64,000 nt of DNA, taken from assembly GCF_023053635.1 (NCBI RefSeq), contig NC_086182.1, forward strand, positions 30,675,501 to 30,739,500. Direction: 5' to 3'. Positions 34,792 through 47,063 of the stretch are shown here, piece by piece. The notes under the pieces are model-generated. The model was given only the letters and a program-made list of their open reading frames with translations. It made no database searches and was not told where the DNA came from. Source of the DNA: Elgaria multicarinata webbii. Its lineage: Eukaryota; Chordata; Lepidosauria; Squamata; Anguidae. The translations under genes were made by a program, and so were the position numbers. The first letter of the stretch is position 1. Every line of letters begins with the position of its first letter.

Positions 34792-35634
34792 TCAGGTAAG
34801 GTAAGGAAGCCTGTGTACATTTAAATTTAATCCCTTTGGAACAAACACCTGTGGACGGGTAGATTTTTATTGGGACGAAGGCGCTGGGCTGAAAGGGTTA
34901 AGCCCGTCTCCTCCAATGTTGTCTCCCCACCCCCATGACTGCGGTTTGTTAAAATTCAAAGAGATGAGAGATCTAGTTATGGCTCTCCACTGTCTTTTCT
35001 AATTAGTCCTCCAGATTTAAAAGGTTGTTACATTTTAGACATGTCTTGCAAGCCACACCCAGTATGCACCTAAATGTCACTTAGCATTTTCTCACATTGG
35101 TCACCTGCTTTGCTCCGCGGCGCCACGCACCCTGAGGGCCAAGCAGTGGTGCCACTCCAGCCTCCTGGCAGGGCTGGGAGGGGACATCACCAAGGCCACT
35201 CAAGGCATTTTGTGGGTACCCAGGCCCCACAATGTCCATCTCGCTCCCATTTAAGAGCCTATAGGCACATTGAGATCCAATTTCAACAAGATGTTAAATG
35301 TGTCTTTGCATCTAACGTGCAGGGGTTTTTTCCAAAAGAAAATTAAAAATGCAAATTGCATCAGGCTGGTGAAGGAGGGGTTGTTCACGATGGCGTTGCT
35401 TCTCCTGTCTCTCGCTCTGGCCCAAAAGGGTGGTGATGATGGAGAGAAGGAGGAGGAGCAGATGTTTCTGCCTCCTTGTCCTCCGCTTGTCAAGGGAGCA
35501 AGTGGCAGCATGGATGAGAAAGAAGAGGAGGAGGAACACCAGCTGGTGACAATGGTGGTCAGAAGCTGGGAGCCAGCACTGCATTGGAAGTCACCTTGTG
35601 CAAAGTCAGAATATTTGTCCATCTAGCCCCCTTA
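33766..35634. other. Intergenic, no gene recognised
   Basis: Contains a CT microsatellite at 34750-34790 and a 76-codon frame at 35396 that I do not accept as a gene. No other structure seen. Confidence 0.5.
34750..34790 (+). repeat. CT microsatellite
   Basis: About twenty CT units. Confidence 0.95.
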
Positions 35635-35635
35635 A

Positions 35636-35870
35636 CGGCTGGGTCTGTGGCTCACTGGTAGGAGCACCTCCTTTGGAAGCAGAAGGTCTGCCGTTCAATC
35701 CCCATAATCTCCAGGTAGCGCTAGGAAAGAATTCCGTCTGAAACCCTGGAAAGCTGCTGCCAGTCAGTGTCCAGAATACTGGAAAGCTGCTGCCAGTCAG
35801 TGTCAAGAATACTAGGCTAAACGGATGGAGTGTCTGAAGTTGTGTGAGGCAGCTTCCCATATTCCTTGCC
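35636..35870 (+). mobile_element. tRNA-derived SINE with internal 40-bp duplication
   Basis: Head CTGTGGCTCACTGGTAGGAG and GTTCAATCCCC, body as at 20185. The segment GGAAAGCTGCTGCCAGTCAG is present twice in tandem. Confidence 0.8.
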
Positions 35871-36674
35871 CAGTGCTGTCTTCTCTGAGTGGCAGTTTCC
35901 CTCTTTGTAGGACCCGAGAAAGTTCATTGAGGGATTTTGGGACCCAAGGCTCAACATTTCTTCTCCCAGGAAGATTCTGAACGACAACAAAACGATGTCT
36001 GCAACCCAAAGAAACTGTGCAAACGTGTGAAAGTGAAGGGTTCATTGGTGCGAATGCTGGAAGAAACCAGCTCCCTGACGAAGTGCTGTGAAATGCTGGG
36101 GTCAAGAAATGCCACTTGTCCTCCTCCCAACTGGCACCTGCCCAGACGGCTTTAAACCTGGAGGGACGGTCAATGCTATTATGTCATGTAATTGGCTTAG
36201 CCATCTGTTATTACACTGTCACCCCCGCACCCCAAACAAACATGGGCGTGCAACCGGACTTGGCTGTAAACCCATTATTTTAACACAGGCGACTGAGACC
36301 GGAGCTCCTTCCGTAGGACGGTCAAACCCAATCTCTTAGGCAAATGTAAACCCACCTGCCCCCATCTAGCATGAACACATGGCAGGGGGGAGCAAAGCAG
36401 ATGATGAACTAAAGGAAAGGTTATTTTTCTCCCCAGACCTTAGACATTTTAGCTTTCAGCCTCTTTTGCTCTGACTAGTTCCACCCAAGAGCAGAAGGGT
36501 TGCTCAGTGGGGTGTTGTACAAAGAGTGGTGAATCCCTGCTGCTTTAACAGCCGTTCCCTTTCCCTAAAGTCGCATGGGGATTACTTCCTGGGATTACTT
36601 CTATTGGGGGTGGCAGGATCTAGCAGAGAATTCTTAGTACCCTCATCAAATGTTCTTTGGGAGAAACATTGGAA

Positions 36675-37155
36675 GTTTAATAATAATAATAATTTATTTC
36701 TTACCCGCCTCTCCGATTGGATCAAGGCGGAAACAACGATAAAATACATAAAATACTGATTAAAACATGGTATATATACACTGTTTAAAAGCATCCTAAA
36801 AACATACTAAAATATCCTAAAATTCTACTGGATAGGCCTGCCGGAAGAGATCAGTCTTGACAGACTTCTTGAATACTAAAAGACTGTCAAGCTGATGAGT
36901 CTCCTCCGGCAGGCCATTCCACAGTCTGGGAGCAGCAGAAGAGAAGGTCCCCTGGGTTATGGTTGTCAGTCTAGTCTTTGCTGACTGAAGTAGATTCTTC
37001 CCAGAGGACTGAGTGTGCGGGGCGGATTGTACGAGAAAGGTGATCCCGCAGGTAGCCTGGACCCAAACAATGTAGGGCTTTAAAGGTAATAACCAACACT
37101 TTATACTTTGCCCAGAAACTAATTGGCAGCCAGTGAAGAGATTTTAGGCCTCTAA
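36675..37155 (-). mobile_element. L2-clade LINE 3' end (minus)
   Basis: (AATAAT)n, then TTTCTTACCCGCCTCTCCGA; the minus frame has LKSLHWLPISFWAKYKVLVI and LHCLGPGYLRDHL. Confidence 0.88.
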
Positions 37156-37245
37156 AGATGTACAAAACCAATATAGGACAATCATGCAGGTGTCCTGTTC
37201 AGAAGTATTGATGCCTTTTTAGTGGTGCTGGTGGATGCAGTCCAG

Positions 37246-37664
37246 GAGGGAATCTACACGTCATTGTGAGGGCGCTTGCATGCGCCCCCAGTGCGCCCCC
37301 AAAACGACTGTGTGGTCGTGTCCTGAAGAGACGGAGGAAGAGGCGGAGGAGGAGGCGGCTGGGGAATCCGGCCGCGTCCTTGCTGCCGCCGCCGCCTCCC
37401 ACCTCCCCGCCGGCCAGGTCGGAGAGCTCGGCGGAAGAAGGCGGGCGGAGAGCGGAAGAAGCTCTCAGACCCGGCTGGCTCTTCCGCCGGCAGCGGGAGG
37501 CTGGCGGGGAGGTGGGCAGCGGTGGCGGCAGGACGCGGCCGGATTCCCCAGCCGCCACCTCCTCCGCCTCTTCCTCCGTCTCTGCAGGGCACGACCACAC
37601 AGTCGTTTTGGGGGCGCACTGGGGGCGCATGCAAGCGCCCTCACAACGACGTGTAGATTCCCTC
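37246..37664. mobile_element. Long-inverted-repeat foldback element, copy 4 (3-bp duplication CAG)
   Basis: GAGGGAATCTACACGTC / GACGTGTAGATTCCCTC, 419 bp, flanks CAG at 37243 and 37665. The arms include GGCGCATGCAAGCGCCCTCA and the core is very GC-rich. Confidence 0.9.
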
Positions 37665-37909
37665 CAGGAAACAGAATTGGCTGAGCAGAGCATTGAAATG
37701 TCTCTGGAAGATCGGTTGATGTTCCCAATTTGAGTGGCAGATTCTAGTTTTTACAACTGATCTCCATCCCACCTTTGAACAGTGATCTTTGAATTGCATA
37801 AAAGAGAAGTATTTATGGGAAATACCTTCATATTCATTGCCCCTATCACTTTTGGGACTATGCCTGGATTATATTAGTGATCAAATACCAGAAAGCCAGC
37901 AAGAATTAC

Positions 37910-38455
37910 TAGGGATGTGCTCCGCTTCTCTTCGGTTCAGAGAAGCAGGAGCGAGGCGGCTTAATTCGCCTCCGAAAAAGGCAGAGGCGAAGAGATTCAG
38001 GGGGGCTGTGGATCGAGGCGAAGAGGATCGCCTCAATCCGGAGCTTCGCCTGCAGGTAAGTGGGGGGGAGGGGGACTAATCTGGCGCTGCCGGCGGCGCC
38101 ATCCATGTGGCGGCGGCAGCGGCAGCACCAGGTAAGGGAGCAGGGAGGAGGGACACTTACCTTCCTCCGTCGCGGGCTTCAATTGAGGCCCCGGTTGAAG
38201 CTGGAAGTGAAGGCCGAGGCCCCTTCCGGCTTCAACCGGGGCCTCAATTGAAGCCCGCGACGGAGGAAGGTAAGGAGGTGGGTTGGATGGGTGGCTTATC
38301 TTGCGCCGCCGTCCATATAGTGACGGCGCTGAAGTCGGATCTCACTCCACGGAGCGGAGTGGGAGACGGGCGGAGTAGCGCGAAGAGGATCGGGCCCAAT
38401 CCGGATTTTCTGGATCGGGCCACGAACCGGATTGGGGGGTCCGTGCACACCCCTA
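37910..38455. mobile_element. hAT-type foldback element, TAGGGATGTGC family, copy A
   Basis: Ends TAGGGATGTGC / GTGCACACCCCTA, flanks AGAATTAC (37902) and AAAATTAC (38456), 7 of 8 matching. An inner inverted repeat of about 45 bp centres near 38200 (CGCGGGCTTCAATTGAGGCC against GGCCTCAATTGAAGCCCGCG). Confidence 0.85.
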
Positions 38456-38944
38456 AAAATTACTGATTTATCTAATTAGAGCATCCAGGATTGAAATCAC
38501 AAGGAATTTGGGAACAGGGAGGAAAGGGAAGGTTCAAACGTTAGAGACTGGCTAGAGAAAACGTGGGGGAATTTACATGTTTGCAAAGATGTCGTATATA
38601 CTAATATTTTTAAATCTGATCTGGAATGGACATTTAACAAAATCGCCATCGTGAAATGTTAGTTCCGTGAGCAGGATAGTTGACAGTTACATAATAGTTT
38701 TATGTTTGGTAAAATATCTTGACTATTGGCTCTGTGTCGTGGTTTGCTTCTACTTTAGTTGGCCATGCACTTGGTGTTTTGCACATTAAGAGGATTTGGA
38801 CAGTACTGGGCCCTATTGTACTTTAAAATCCTATATAGGCATTTGATAAGTATGCGTTTAATGAATAAATGAATTTTAAAAACTGCCCTGTAAAGTAGAC
38901 CATTATCCTGCCCCTTCCACCCATATTGCAGTTGTGGCACTGAG

Positions 38945-39577
38945 GGCTCCATCACACCAGCGTTTTATCGCATTCTCGTCATGCGTGGTTTGCTGTTTGG
39001 CAGTGCGGTACTCACATGACGTCGTGCTTGTCCTGCGGTCACCCTGCCTCTTCCCCTCCATTTTCTTTGTTTTCCTAGAGCAGGGAAAGTCTGGTTTATT
39101 TCCTCCATGCGGGATTAAAGAGCCCTTCCACCCCTGTGTATTGCCGTCCTCGCGCGATGTCCTTTGTTGGGGGGGTGTGCTTTGAAGGGAGATCTTGCTG
39201 ACGAAAGAGGGGGAGGGGCGGTTCTCCTCCAGCATGCCGAGTTGAATGGACTTTTGCTGCTCCAACCCCACTCTCATTGCCTGCAGAAATGATGAAACAT
39301 TAAATCAGTAAAACGCTAGACAACAAAGCCAGAGTGAGCGGGGGAAGGCGCCCGCCCGTCTATCACAATGCCAATCAACGACAAGAACCAATGAACTGGA
39401 GGGGGAAGGAGAAGGGGCGGGGTGGAGTGGGAGAGCAAACAAGCGAAAGGAGATTTCACCGGTACAGTAGCGATACCACAAACACACATGAAAGGGACCA
39501 TTAGCTTGACACGCTAATGAAACGGAGGTGAAAATCGCAGAGGCAAACCAGGGGGAAAAAGTAGGTGTGATGGAGCC
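38945..39577. mobile_element. Non-autonomous DNA transposon with 5-bp duplication CTGAG
   Basis: GGCTCCATCACACC / GGTGTGATGGAGCC enclose 633 bp; CTGAG at 38940-38944 and 39578-39582. Only the outer 14-16 bases pair well. No coding capacity seen. Confidence 0.72.
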
Positions 39578-40391
39578 CTGAGGCTGAGGAGGAGCCTGCC
39601 ATGCCTAAGGTGACTGAGTGAATCTATGGCTCGCTCAAGCGAGATTCGAATGGGACATCCTGATTTATAAGTCAGCCAGCCTTATCTACGTGGGTAGTGC
39701 CTGTGGGGCGAGGAATCAACCTTCAATAAACAGGGGAACAACAATGGCTTTGGATTGCCTTATGGCAGCCTTCCCCAACACATCGCTCCAGGATGTGTTG
39801 GGCTGTAGCTTGCATCATTCCTGTCCATGCAGACTCTTAACACCTCTGGAACGCATGAGGTTGGAGACGGTGTCCTTAGAGTGTGCTGTCAGTTCATCTG
39901 GATCACTTGTTGGCAGGAGTATAGTGGCAAACGCTGAAGTTCGAGGCACTCTCTGGGCTGCTTCGCACAATTGCAGCGGAGGCTTATTTCTCCTGCTATG
40001 CATGCCGGTCGGATTTCTCCAATTGTCCTCGCTGGCACGACTTGCTGTGTGGTCCAAACCCAGGCAGCATGGTTTGTTTGTGGAGCTGTGGCAGCCGCCA
40101 TCAAACGACCCAGCAAGCCCATGGATTTTTTGAGCTTGCTGCCCCCTCAAACAAGCCAGATGGCATGGCAACTCACATCAGGAAGCAATCCATCTGGCAT
40201 GCAAGCATGGTGGGGTTAATAGACGACCATGGCCCGCCTCTACTCCCTGCTGCTCAGACGCATCACAACTATTCACGTTACTAAAAGCATACACCTGATT
40301 GCATTCACTGAATTAACAGGTCTATGTTGGATCTGACATTTCTCAGTGGGAAGGGCATGCCTCTTGTCTCTAGAGCAGATCCAGTGTAAAT

Positions 40392-41483
40392 CAGGGGTGC
40401 AGAACCTCAGGGTGGGTGGCCAGATCTGGTCCTTTCAGTGTCCCCAAATGGCCCTGACACCTTTTTTCTGACCACCAAACGTTGGGTGATTTCTCAGCTT
40501 TTGTGCATTTCTCACCCCTATTCTAAAAAGTTGAAATGGCTCTCCTAAAGCTCAGTTACTGGTGGAAAGAGCTTTAAGTCAAACTACGCTAGGGTGACCA
40601 TATGACCAGATTTGCCCGGATTTGTCCGGGTTTGTGATGACAGATCCGGGAGGGGGAGGGGAAATCCGGATTTCCCCCCCCCCCAAAAAGCAGCTCTAAT
40701 GGGAATTAACAAAAATGTTTATAACTCTGTCATTTTTTAAGATAAAGACATGAAACTTGGCACAATGGTAGCTCTTAGGAAGGGCTTTAGTCATACCAAA
40801 TTTGAAACAGATCCATTTATCCATTGATTTTTAAGGAATTTTTTAAAAATTGAGGTTTTAAAATTATTTTTTAAACTGTCATTTTTAAAGATAAAGAGCT
40901 GAAAGTTGGCACCATGATAGCTTTTAGGTAGAGCTTTAGCCATACCAAATTTGAAACAGATCTGGGGCCAGTAGCAAACCCTGTTAACAACAACAGCCGC
41001 TTGCAATGAGTGAAGATACAGTCAGAAAAGATATTTGAGGGAAGGGAAGAATGTAACACACAGAGCATAGCAAAAGCTTCAAAGTACAGTGAAACCTACA
41101 AAAGTAGGAGTGAGTGAAGTTAATTTCCGATACATTGAATCTCTCACTTGTTCTTTATTTCAGTGATTTTAACATTAAGGTGTTATGTAGAACAGATTTG
41201 TCTTAAATGTGTGCTGTAAAATCAGACATGTGACCAAGGCTATGTTCGGGTGGGCACGCCCCCTTGGTAATGGACACGCCCCCTTGGGGGTGACCATGTT
41301 GTCCTCCTTTTTGGTTTCCAAAATATGGTCACCCTAAACTACGCTGGTCTTTTAGCTCCACCTATTACAGCTTTGGCTACGCCCCCTTTTGCCTTCAGCC
41401 CCGCCCACTGCTGTAATGTGGCTCTCAGGACATTTCCCCCAAGCGAATTCAGTCCTCGGGCTGAAAGAGGTTCATTGTCTCTG
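40392..41483. mobile_element. hAT-type element, interrupted by a second hAT
   Basis: Starts CAGGGGTGCAGAACCTCAGG and ends near TTCATTGTCTCTG. A perfect 8-bp duplication GTGTAAAT lies at 40384-40391 and 41484-41491. A second, uninterrupted copy of the family is at 53593. The inner element occupies 40590-41336. Confidence 0.88.
40590..41336. mobile_element. Inner hAT-type element (TAGGGTGACCATAT ends)
   Basis: TAGGGTGACCATAT / ATATGGTCACCCTA, perfect 8-bp duplication AACTACGC at 40582-40589 and 41337-41344. A 60-bp-scale direct repeat with AAAGATAAAGA and GAAACTTGGCAC-type wording occurs twice inside. No transposase. Confidence 0.92.
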
Positions 41484-41491
41484 GTGTAAAT

Positions 41492-42807
41492 GCACACAAA
41501 CACCAAGGTACCATGTACACCCTTTGGGTTCACACACTGCAGATGCGGAAGTGTGTTTTGAACTGCAATCACATGTTTGCAGACGACTGTGTTTTTCTAA
41601 CATGCCTTTAACTAAAAGAACAAGCTCCATCCCAGCTTTTAAACTGGCGGAGCACAAGCCATTGCAGGATAAATGAATGAATACGGGAGATGGCAGGCGG
41701 AATAGAGCCTTCAGGAGTGCATAATTGGGGAAGAGGGATTCCGACACTCTCCAGTATAAAAATAAAGATTTAATAAACATGTCCCTGTTTTCCTCTGTAT
41801 GATCATTATGATACAAATCTAATAACCTGGGATTAGGAACCCGGCATCCAGGTGGCTCTGCACCCACCAATTAAAGAAACTGTTTCCGTATTGGGAAGAG
41901 ACTTAAGATACCTATTGTACATCAAGTTTTCTTTAATAATCAGCTGCTTTGGCCCTGCAGCATAAGCACCAGTACACAAACAGTGCCGGCCAATTAACCT
42001 TTCGAGGTGACCTTTGCCAGACTTTAATAGGATCTGACGCTTAAGAGGTCCTCAGCCTAAATCAGGTATATTCTGGGCAAAGAAGGGTAAAAATGGAAAG
42101 CTTGCACATTTCTCTTATGGCTTCTCTTCAGAGGAGCTCCTTCCTCACCTAGGGAGCCAGTTCAGCTCTCTTAAGCTCATTACGAATGCTGGAATTGGGG
42201 ATCTCCTCTGTGCACCTTATATAATACTCTGTTGAGGTGTGTAAGGTTATCTGGGAGAAACTCCCTGCAAATCTTGTGAGCCCAGAGAGCCTCAAGAGAT
42301 ACAAGACACAGTTGGATATATCTGGGAGTTATCCCTTCTTGCTCCAATAATTCATCTGTGGGCCACTGGCCTCAAGGAGGTCTTTTCCTGCCCCCTAAAA
42401 GCCAGGATTTTCACCTTCCAGTGGGGTCGGCATCAGGAACTGCCACAAGTTCTAACAACAGGATGGGGCTGGGGTGAAACTGAACTCCAATAAAACTTAC
42501 ATTGGGGAAGACTTGGCGGACTGAGGTGCGGATGGGTTCTCACCATGTTTGGACCAGGGATAGAATTTTTCCTCAAGTCAGATTGGTTGCTGTCCTGACA
42601 TTACTTCTGCCTCCTTCGGTAGTCTACAAGGTAGTCCCATGCCTGTTGTTACTCTTGATTTAGGTTATGTGGTTGGATGATCTAGGTTTATCTGACCTGT
42701 GGCTTGCAAAGATGCATTCGAATTTTATAATCCATTGGTTCATTTCAGCTGTGAGTGTTAGATTTAAGAGATCTTCATATTGGTGCATTGGGTGTTCCAA
42801 TAGATCA
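41492..42807. other. Intergenic, no gene recognised
   Basis: No repeats with clear ends. Open frames are short and unremarkable. Confidence 0.55.
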
Positions 42808-42940
42808 GGAGCAGAGGACCTGTGGCTCTCCAGATGTTGTTGGCCTACAACTTCCACCTTCACTAAACATTGACCATGTTGCCTACAGTGAAGTGAGTTG
42901 AGAGTTCAACATCCAGAAGGCCACTGGTTCCCCACCCCTG
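42808..42940. mobile_element. hAT-type MITE (CACCCCTG end), degraded
   Basis: GTGGCTCTCCAGATGTTGTT ... GGTTCCCCACCCCTG; same family as 49472. Confidence 0.6.
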
Positions 42941-43189
42941 TGACAGATGCTCAAGAGGGACTAAGGAGACACCCAGAATTTGGGCTTCTCCGTGCAATGG
43001 GGCAACCTGAAAGGGTCCAATTATTGGGTAAACCGTGGAGCTAAACATGCATATATTTTGCGCACCCCTTCATTTCAATGGTGAACGTTTGCATGTTGGA
43101 GACAAGACTGGGGAGAGCGGTTTTGTATATTAAGTTGCTCTTTTATTATTGGTCTTCCCGTTTACATTTGGTGCTGTGTTGACTTTGAT

Positions 43190-43276
43190 TTAAATGTTGT
43201 AAACCGCCCAGAGAGCTTCGGCTGTGGGGCGGTATATAAATGTAATTAAATAAATAAATAAATAAATAAATAAATT
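43190..43276 (+). repeat. L2-type 3' tail
   Basis: AACCGCCCAGAGAGCTTCGG then TGTGGGGCGGTATATAAATG and (AAAT)n. Confidence 0.85.
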
Positions 43277-43653
43277 TATAGCTCATGCTACCAAACACAT
43301 ACACAGATTCTACCCATCCTGATCTAAGGCTTAGCCAGCAATTCCAAACTGACTGATGACAAACTTGCTTCCTGTTAAATGCATTTAAGGTCAGGATGCT
43401 AATTAAATAGGGCTAGCAACAGAAGGGTGACTGAGGGCAAGTTTGCCTCAGTCTCCATGTGCAACAATGGTTAGCGGCCAGCTTCACGGAACTAACGACT
43501 GTAAACCTTTTCTACATACTGAAAGTGTGATTATGAAAATAATAGCAGACTGTTGAATGGGATTGAAAACTTGGGGCAGTGGGGAGGCATACATGCCCCT
43601 GTGCTTGATTGTTTCATCATCAAGGTACCCTGTAGGGCTGGAGTTGTTACTGG

Positions 43654-44074
43654 GAGGGAATCTACACGTCGTACTGAAGGCACTTGCATGCGCCCCCAGT
43701 ATGCCCCCAAAACGATGGTGTAGATTCCTGCCTACCTGCAGCCCAGAAGAGACGGAGGAGGAGGAGGAGGCTGGGGAATCTGGCTACGTCCTTGCCGCCG
43801 CTGCCTCCCCACCGGCCTCCTGCTGCCGGGGTCAGAGCGGCCCGGGTCGGAGAGCTCGGCGGAAGCAGAAGCCGAACTCTCCGACCCAGGTCACTCTTAC
43901 CCTGGCAGCAGGAGGCTGGTGGGGAGGCGGCGGCGGCAAGGATGCGGCCAGATTCCCCAGCCTCCTCCTCCTCCGTCTTTTCTGGGCTGCAGGTAGGCAG
44001 GAATCTACACCATCGTTTTGGGGGTGTACTGGGGGCGCATGCAAGCACCTTCAGTACGATGTGTAGATTCCCTC
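43654..44074. mobile_element. Long-inverted-repeat foldback element, copy 5 (3-bp duplication TGG)
   Basis: GAGGGAATCTACACGTCGTA / ATGTGTAGATTCCCTC, 421 bp, flanks TGG at 43651 and 44075. Closest to copy 4. It ends about 600 bases before the putative first Kir exon. Confidence 0.9.
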
Positions 44075-44431
44075 TGGGACTGTATCAAACAATGCTGGGT
44101 TTCCTCTTACTCTGCAAGCAGGAGAAGAGCTATGGGGGAGTAAAAGGCTTTTCTGACCACAGTTGTTTAACAATAGCGGCAACAAAAAGCAGCCATTAGA
44201 ACCCCGGATCTGTATGAATTCAGATGTCAATTTGTACTAGTATATGTAGGCTCCACTTTTGAGCCAGCAATTTGCATCTGACGCCCCCAAAGGGAGGACT
44301 CCAGTGGGTGGGCTTCAGATCCTAGTAAAAAAACAACCCTCAAAGTATAGCTAGTGCAACCTTGCAGGATTGGCATAAATGCATCTCCCAGCCCTCTATA
44401 ATTTATATCATTTACTTAATAAAATAATGGT

Positions 44432-44600
44432 TTGCCCTGGGTTACCAGGAAGAAGGGCTTTTCTGCTGTGGCACCCCAGCTGTGGAATGAGCTCCCTACA
44501 GAGGTTCGCCTGGCGCCTATGTTGCACCCAAATTTCTCCCATCCAAATGGCTTTTTCATGGTATCCTCTTTCCTGCTCGTTAAAATACCCCCCCCCCGTT
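44432..44600 (+). repeat. L2-clade LINE fragment upstream of the Kir3-like gene
   Basis: Reads TRKKGFSAVAPQLWNELPTE then VRLAPMLHP, the L2 C-terminal motif, without the 3' tail. It ends less than 100 bases before the ATG at 44684. Confidence 0.8.
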
Positions 44601-44683
44601 CTTTTCTCTTCTTCCCTGGAAGGATCGCTCACCGGAGGAGGCGTAAAGCCCGAGGTTAGGCGCCACCCTGGCGTGAAGCAGTC

Positions 44684-44899
44684 ATGGCGTTGCCCGTCGC
44701 CAGCAGCAGCATGGAATTGCAGCCGGACAAAGGGCTCTGCGTCCCCAACAACATTAGCGACTGGAGGCAGAAGTATGAAGAGTCCAGGATCCGCAGAAAC
44801 TCCATCCCCCCAGCAAAGACTCCCACCGCCAAACACATGTTGGCTTACCTGCCTCGGCCTCCCACTGAAAGCGGAAGATATGGGACCTTTCCTCAGAAG
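44684..44899 (+). CDS. Putative first coding exon of the Kir3-like gene
   Basis: 72 codons from an ATG (G at +4, in-frame TAG 27 bases upstream) to AAG|GTTAGG. It ends in phase 0, exactly what the Kir exon at 47809 needs, and no other gene start or acceptor competes nearby. It encodes an unrecognised polar segment with [20 protein letters not shown]. Joining it to the channel is inference: phase agreement alone has a one-in-three chance. It could be a separate short gene. Confidence 0.5.
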
Positions 44900-47020
44900 G
44901 TTAGGTGCATTGGGCCACTTTTGCTAGGGGGCTCCAGAAACCATTTCTTTCATTGAAAGGTGTCCAAGTGTGAATCTAAAAGCGCCATCACAACGGGGGT
45001 TAACACGTTCCCTACCGTCACTTCTCTGCCTGTGTTTTCCTTCCTCAGTTACTTCCTCTTTTCAAAAGAGGAAGTACCCAATGAGCACAGGCCCATTGAG
45101 TCCGCAGTTCTAATGGCGCTGCTTGCGGCGGCTTCTTCCCCCACTCAGTCCTTCCACCAGCTCTTCGGATGCTTCCCAGGCACCTTTGCTGCACAACTCC
45201 TCGTTTTCTAGGCCCTTATATCAGCACCATTTCTGCAATTGGTCTGTTGGGGTTGCCTGTTCCCAAGGGAAACACTCCCGCCTTCCACCAAACCTCATCA
45301 GATTGCCAAATGGAATCAATCTTCCGAGCCCTTAGGAACATGGAAACACAGAGCAAATCTACACAGAGTCGTCGGGGCGCCCTGAAGGTGCTTGCGTGTG
45401 CCTCCAGGGCGCCCCGAAACTCCTAGTGTAGATCCTGATCCTCAGGCCAGAAGAGGCGGTGGCGGCAGCCCCGCATCGCCCCTCGCGGGCATGGGGCGAA
45501 AAGTTTCCGGGCTTTCCGGACGCGTCCTTGCCACCGCCGCCCACCTCCACCGTCGGAATTCTGTTCTTCTTTGCCTCCCCCAGTGCCCCCCCCCCCCCGT
45601 GGCGAAAGAGCCACCCAGGTCAGAGAGCTCGGCAGAAGAAGAACAGAATTACGATGGTGGAGGTGAGCGGCGGCGGCAAGGATGCGGCCGGAGAGCCCGG
45701 AAACTTTTCACCCCGTCCCCGCGAGGGGCGATGCGGGGCCGCCGCCGCCGCCGCCGCCTCCTCCTCTTCTGGCCTGAGGATCAGGATCTACACTAGGAGT
45801 TTCAGGGCGCCCTGGAGGTGCATGCAAGTGCCTTCAGGGCGCCCCGACGACACTGTGTAGATCCGCCCACAATTGCATTATTATTCTTTCAAGGTCTCGG
45901 ACAAGTACACAAGATTTCCTGTCTGCTATTTAGCCAAGCATACCTTGCCAATGTCATCCTTCCATTCTATGCTTTTCCTTGCTGGCGAACACTTTTTTTT
46001 TTTAATAGGCTGCTTCACCTACTCCCGAAGTAAACACACCCACCCCAAAAGATCCTTCTCCTGCAGCTGCCAACCACTCCCCAACACCCAACGTCCCGCC
46101 CGCTTGGGCTAGTTGTTTCCATCTACTGATCTCCATTGTTAGCTGTCAAATTTACGTGTGGGTTACAGAGCAGCAAAGCGAATCAATAAACATATGCAAA
46201 TTTCAAGGCGGAGCAATGAGGGGGGGATGTGTAAATATACCAAATATATGCAAATTCCAAGGCACAGAGATAAAGCTGAGAGAGAAATCACACAAATTTC
46301 ATAGTGGTGGACTTCCACATTTGTGTACTTTCACAAGACCAAAAAAAAAAAAAAGGTGTGAATGTATTTGGGACGCTTTCCAGTGTCCTTTCTTCATGGT
46401 TTTTAGGAGCGTGGGGCAGATGGCATTGATAAGGGATGAGGGAGGGTGGCAGCTGCACTAGCGAGTTCACAAGGAGCGGCAGGGGATTTCACTGCTCTTG
46501 CTGGGCGGCTCTCTCACCGTTCCTGACAATCCACAATGAAGTCACCCTGCTGGATTCGGACATCACAAAAAGCCACCCTGAATAACCCAACAACATTATG
46601 TGGATTACCAAGGTGACTTGTTCATGAAAAGTAAACCACGCTGTGGAAATCGCAGAGTTTCTGGCTTTGCTCATTGCTGCTCGACCCTGGCAACCCATAG
46701 TTTAAACAACCCATGGCTTGATTTTATGTGTGACCCAGTTCCTTGTGTCTTGTAATGACTCAGGTGGTTAAGTAATAAATCCTTAACTTGATTCATTTCT
46801 TCTTTTGCTTATAAATGTCGTGCTTCTCAGAAAGCCCCTGCTTTTGATGGGAGACAAATGACGAGGCCTGCTAGGTAATCCACAAAGCTTTTATTAAGCA
46901 GCAAACATCTCTGCTACCTGAGGAGAGTCTAATCTCTTGGAAACTTTCCCCTAGGCAAAACTATGCAAACTAAGTGAGACAATTGTCTGACCAAGGAGAA
47001 CAGGAAGCCTCTTCCCAAAT

Positions 47021-47063
<43 letters not shown>

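Noticed and set aside
35396-35626. 76-codon frame starting MALLLLSLALAQKG, resembling a secretory leader
   Set aside because: Low-complexity Glu/Lys run follows, no splice context or conserved domain, and a SINE begins directly after it; chance is more likely.
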